Assembly (NCBI RefSeq): GCF_002982115.1 | Contig: NZ_CP019980.1 | Coordinates: forward strand, 442,001 to 506,000 | Length of the DNA: 64,000 nucleotides | Reading direction: 5' to 3' | Source: Lysinibacillus sphaericus | GTDB lineage: Bacteria; Bacillota; Bacilli; Bacillales_A; Planococcaceae | Shown here: positions 60,958-64,000 of the stretch, piece after piece | Position numbering within the stretch: position 1 is the first letter of the stretch | Layout: each line of letters begins with the position of its first letter | Notes under the pieces: generated by a model | The model's input: only the letters and a program-made list of their open reading frames with translations | Database searches by the model: none | What the model was told of the DNA's origin: nothing | Made by a program: the position numbers and the translations under genes

Positions 60958-61725
60958 ATGAAAAAAAATCGACTACCACTTATTATTGGCGCTATTATTT
61001 CAGCGGCACTGATCGTATCTATTTTTATAGTGATTTACTATAAGAATAATCAAGTCAATGTAGCGTCAGATGAAGAACAACCAGTAGCAGAACAAGGCAA
61101 AAAAGACAATCCTACAAAAGAGCAACCAAAAACACCCGAAGTAACTGAACCACAAGAGCAGCCAGACGAAAATGGCTATTACCCAAATCAAGCAATGCCG
61201 ACAGAGCCTACTTATATTGATGGTATTTTACTGGCTAATAAAAAATATCCACTACCATCCACATTTGCACCAGGTGAAAATCCAGAGGCACGTCAAGCGT
61301 TAAATAAGATGTTAGCCCAAGCTAAACAACAGGGCTTTAACTTAGTCGCGTTTAGTGGATATCGTTCTTATGAATATCAAACAACATTATACAATAATTA
61401 TGTTAAGCGCGATGGTCAAGCTGCAGCAGATCGCTATAGTGCACGCCCAGGTTTTTCCGAGCACCAAACAGGCCTAGCGTTTGATATTGGGGAAGTCGGC
61501 AAAGAAGATTTATGGTTGACTGAGGAGTTTGGTGAAACACCTGCTGGGAAATGGCTATTTGAGCATGCTGCAGAATATGGTTTCATTTTACGATTCCCTC
61601 AAAATAAAGAACATTTAACAGGCTATATGTATGAATCTTGGCATTATCGATATGTTGGAATTGACATTGCTAAGAAAATGAAAGAACAGAATGTTACGTT
61701 AGAAGAGTATTTAGGGGCTGAATAA
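60958..61725 (+). CDS. D-alanyl-D-alanine carboxypeptidase, VanY/LdcB family
   Basis: This 255-residue peptidoglycan peptidase has an N-terminal membrane anchor (about 8-27) and a proline/glutamate-rich linker to about 75. The M15B domain carries zinc ligands SEHQTGLAFDIG (about 167-178, His and Asp) and ESWHYRYVG (about 223-231, His), and FSGYRSYEYQ precedes them. It trims the terminal D-alanine, or D-Ala from tetrapeptides, outside the membrane. ATG 60958 is spaced after AAAGGGGC. Confidence 0.9.
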   Translation: MKKNRLPLIIGAIISAALIVSIFIVIYYKNNQVNVASDEEQPVAEQGKKDNPTKEQPKTPEVTEPQEQPDENGYYPNQAMPTEPTYIDGILLANKKYPLPSTFAPGENPEARQALNKMLAQAKQQGFNLVAFSGYRSYEYQTTLYNNYVKRDGQAAADRYSARPGFSEHQTGLAFDIGEVGKEDLWLTEEFGETPAGKWLFEHAAEYGFILRFPQNKEHLTGYMYESWHYRYVGIDIAKKMKEQNVTLEEYLGAE

Positions 61726-62056
61726 ACAAAGAGCTTGGAGACAAAACTTCAAGCGATAACGTACGCAGCGTTACGGTGTGTAATGGGGAAGTAACCACTG
61801 TAGCGAACCATAGCAAAAAGTGGCTGGGACATAAGAGAAAAAGTGTTAGATTGAACCTAATCAATCTAACACTTTTTTGCTATGCTGTTGTCCGCTACGA
61901 CGGTGCTTTCCGCTCAGCACAGTAAGCCGCAACCCTCTGCTTGCGCGCGTATGCCCGCGTCTTACATTATGTGCTGTTCTGAGCTGGAGTCACCGCCTTC
62001 GCTACCAACAACTAGTGAACACTTCTAATTTTTTAAATTGCAGAACGAATGGGTTG
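61726..62056. repeat. Intergenic region holding a large composite repeat
   Basis: This 330-bp gap is mostly repetitive. It carries GTGGCTGGGACA, the dispersed terminator at 61838-61878, GTCCGCTACGACGGTGCTTT (61889-61908, also near 9426), GTAAGCCGCAA (61923-61933, also in the 54.1-kb element) and GC-rich stretches to about 62000. No gene is visible. Confidence 0.6.
61838..61878. terminator. Terminator; copy 3 of a dispersed repeat
   Basis: A perfect 17-bp stem around AGTGTTAGATTGA (61838-61854 and 61861-61877) with a six-base loop is followed by a T run. It lies between convergent genes and matches the copies at 9372 and 34149. Confidence 0.88.
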
Positions 62057-63514
62057 TTATAATATCGGTGTTAATAAGCGAGAAATAGATTCTTTAAACT
62101 TTATCATGCTGGAACGATTTTGATACATTTCCCAAGTTAATTCTGTGCTATCTAAAATGTCCTTTTCAAATAGCTCAGCTAATTGATGAGAAATTTTAGA
62201 ATCGTAAATAAAGGCATTTACTTCGAAGTTTAAACTAAAACTTCGAACATCGATATTTGCAGTTCCTACTGTAGATGCTTCATCGTCAATAATAATAGCT
62301 TTAGCATGAATAAATCCTTTTTCATAAATATAAACCTTTGCTCCTGCACGTAATAATTGGCCCACGTAAGAGTATGTTGCCCAATAAACAAACATATGGT
62401 CCGGCTTGTTAGGAATCATAATACGTACGTCAATGCCTGATAAAGTAGCAATTTTTATGGCATCTAAAAAACTAATATCAGGAATAAAATAAGGCGTTTG
62501 AATATAAATATATCTCTTGGCCATATTAATCAGCTTTAAATAGCCGATTTTTATTTGTTCCCAATCAGAGTCCGGTCCACTGGAAACGATTTGTAAACCG
62601 ACATCACCTTTTTTCGGGATAGCAGGGAAGTAACGGTCGGAATAACCCATCTTTTGCTGTGCACATGCTTGATTCCAATCTAATAAAAAGCGTGTTTGCA
62701 ATGGGTGGACAGCGCTTCCTTCAATACGTAAATGTGTATCTCTCCAATAGCCAAATTTCTTTTGAAGTCCAAGGTATTCATCTCCTACATTAAAGCCCCC
62801 GATATACCCAATACGACCGTCAATTACTCCTATTTTGCGGTGATTTCTAAAGTTGAGGCGAGGGTTAAGCAGTGGGAATATGGAAGGGAAAAATACTTCT
62901 ACTTCACCACCTGCTTCAAGAAGTTCCTTGAAATGTCTCCTTTTTACATTACGAGAGCCCATCTCATCATATAAGAGCCTTACTTTGACTCCTTGTTTTG
63001 CCTTTTTAATCATTGCGTCAATAAGACGAGTACCCAAATTATCTAAGCGGAAGATGTAATATTGAATATGGATATGATCTTTAGCTGCTTCGATGTCTTT
63101 TAATAGCTGTTCAAATTTGTCTGCACCATCGTCAAAAATAGCAAGGTGATTGTCTTGTGTTAATACCGCATTATTCGTTTTTAAATGCATATAAATCATT
63201 TCTTTATAATTTTCGGCATTTTCAATACGAAACTCAAACGTATTATCTCGAATGGTGTCTATTTGATAGCTAATCAGATTATCAATCCCAATATCTTTGC
63301 GCCCTTCCCAACGAAACAAATGTTTCCTGCGCAGTTGTCTGCCAAGTAGTAAATATAAAATAAATCCAGCTAATGGCAAGAAAAATAGGACAAGAATCCA
63401 TGCCCATGTAGAACTAGCATCTTTACGCTCTAAAAATATAATTGTCATCGCAGATAAGATATTTACGAATAAAATTAAAGGTACTAGATATTCTACATCT
63501 GTAAAAATGCTCAT
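62057..63514 (-). CDS. cls: Cardiolipin synthase (phospholipase D family)
   Basis: This 485-residue membrane enzyme has two N-terminal helices (about 8-60, with the conserved STWAWILVLFFLPLAGFILYLLL-type PLDc_N region) and two HKD motifs, NHRKIGVIDG (about 224-233) and HAKAIIIDD (about 400-408). It joins two phosphatidylglycerols to cardiolipin. Length matches the Bacillus ClsA/YwnE type. The ATG at 63514 follows AAAGGGG on the minus strand. Confidence 0.95.
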   Translation of the reverse strand: MSIFTDVEYLVPLILFVNILSAMTIIFLERKDASSTWAWILVLFFLPLAGFILYLLLGRQLRRKHLFRWEGRKDIGIDNLISYQIDTIRDNTFEFRIENAENYKEMIYMHLKTNNAVLTQDNHLAIFDDGADKFEQLLKDIEAAKDHIHIQYYIFRLDNLGTRLIDAMIKKAKQGVKVRLLYDEMGSRNVKRRHFKELLEAGGEVEVFFPSIFPLLNPRLNFRNHRKIGVIDGRIGYIGGFNVGDEYLGLQKKFGYWRDTHLRIEGSAVHPLQTRFLLDWNQACAQQKMGYSDRYFPAIPKKGDVGLQIVSSGPDSDWEQIKIGYLKLINMAKRYIYIQTPYFIPDISFLDAIKIATLSGIDVRIMIPNKPDHMFVYWATYSYVGQLLRAGAKVYIYEKGFIHAKAIIIDDEASTVGTANIDVRSFSLNFEVNAFIYDSKISHQLAELFEKDILDSTELTWEMYQNRSSMIKFKESISRLLTPIL

Positions 63515-63693
63515 TCCTGCACCCCTTTACTATATTTCACATTATATCTAGTATAGCTTACTTCACAGGTGGAAAGAAAGGACAGTAAGTGATTTGTTAT
63601 CATCAAAAAAATTCCCCCCTAAAAAAAGTAGGGACAATGCCTTTGCGTTTTGCGACTTTGAGGGCATAGCTAGCAAACAGTAATCGAAATTAG

Positions 63694-63730
63694 GCAAGCC
63701 CCATCACAAAAAAATAGTGCTGGGGCTTGC
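63694..63730. terminator. Hairpin between cls and DUF1963 genes
   Basis: A perfect 10-bp stem, GCAAGCCCCA/TGGGGCTTGC (63694-63703 and 63721-63730), has an A-rich loop. T-tails are poor on both strands. On the minus strand it follows the DUF1963 stop and may terminate that gene. Confidence 0.55.
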
Positions 63731-63773
63731 TCATTTTGTATTCAGTTTCAAGGCAAGAGGTAAATCAGTTAGC

Positions 63774-64000
63774 TTATACATAATGTTCCCATTGAAATAG
63801 TATATCGCTAAAATCTTGTTGAAGAAGCTTATCACGATTGATAAAGAATTTCCCTACGCCACTATCCGCCCACATAATACCGAACTCATCATTGGAATCT
63901 ATTTGTAGTAAAAGTACATCATACCGTTGTAGCAGATGAGATTCGTGCCGAATGTCTTCCTCTAAAAAATATGCGTATCCGCCTATTTTAGCGCCAGCTC
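63774..64000 (-). CDS. DUF1963 (YwqG family) protein, C-terminal part
   Basis: An open minus-strand frame enters from the right edge and ends at 63774. It encodes about 75 residues: GAKIGGYAYFLEEDIR, then YDVLLLQIDSNDEFGIMWAD, SGVGKFFI and FSDILFQWEHYV. The LLQID and IMWADSGVGKFFI strings are typical of the YwqG/DUF1963 family, whose role is not established but which often occurs near toxins as possible immunity proteins. The rest of the gene lies outside the window. Confidence 0.8.
   Translation of the reverse strand, partial: AGAKIGGYAYFLEEDIRHESHLLQRYDVLLLQIDSNDEFGIMWADSGVGKFFINRDKLLQQDFSDILFQWEHYV

Noticed and set aside
61877-62062. 61-codon plus-strand frame rich in Cys, Arg and Pro
   Set aside because: It lies within a composite repeat and has no ribosome-binding site or conserved pattern.
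1-64000. CRISPR arrays, tRNA or rRNA genes, prophage
   Set aside because: No regularly spaced repeats, no tRNA cloverleaf or rRNA signature, and no phage structural genes were seen on either strand by reading alone.

Overview
The window looks like a chromosomal segment of a low-GC, Gram-positive, aerobic endospore-former of the Bacillaceae/Planococcaceae, most likely Lysinibacillus or a close relative. The basis is gene content and style: strong AGGAGG ribosome-binding sites, many TTG/GTG starts, T-tailed hairpin terminators, and Bacillus-type genes (hflX, yclNOPQ, hmoA, thrCB, murB, cvfB, mntR, ypuA, ppaC, comQXPA). I see no rRNA, tRNA, CRISPR array, prophage or intact insertion sequence.

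Layout. 0-9.4 kb: end of a ykaA-like gene, a MacB/FtsX-type ABC exporter, a METTL25-type methyltransferase, putP, hflX and a POT peptide transporter. 9.6-13.9 kb: an M20 hydrolase, a GNAT acyltransferase and an N-succinylamino acid racemase-type enolase, which together fit the known D-to-L amino acid conversion pathway, followed by a YkvI membrane protein. 14.0-18.2 kb: a Fur-controlled petrobactin-type iron uptake operon (yclNOPQ) ending in a heme monooxygenase (hmoA). 18.3-24.8 kb: a complete comQXPA quorum-sensing locus with an easily missed 52-codon comX. It is flanked by clusters of CGCCA/TGGCG dyads and by two matching outward-facing promoter-like regions, each leading to a gene of unknown function. 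24.9-36.5 kb: PAP2 phosphatase, zupT, mtnX, thrB-thrC, niaP-like MFS, RpiR regulator, DUF7662-GNAT fusion, ppaC, Rieske oxidoreductase and a DsbA-like protein. 36.6-40.8 kb: azoR, then an accessory, partly decayed stretch with a 31-bp inverted repeat, a frameshifted DUF2500 gene, a secreted protein with a small two-helix partner, and several gene remnants. 40.8-64 kb: catE/HxlR pair, murB, exoA, penicillin acylase, cadC-cadA, ComFB, mntR, cvfB, ypuA, small GNATs, MFS transporter, succinyl-CoA:acetate CoA-transferase with LytTR and AraC regulators nearby, yidC, a VanY-type carboxypeptidase, cardiolipin synthase and the end of a DUF1963 gene.

The most interesting part is the quorum-sensing locus. 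The dyads beside comQ, beyond comA and in both outward promoter regions suggest one compact regulon in which the ComX signal also drives the two uncharacterised flanking genes. Dispersed repeats (a terminator hairpin in three copies, a 21-bp element in three copies, a 116-bp nested inverted repeat) lie in intergenic gaps. All calls rest on reading the sequence and on recalled family features; no database search was run.
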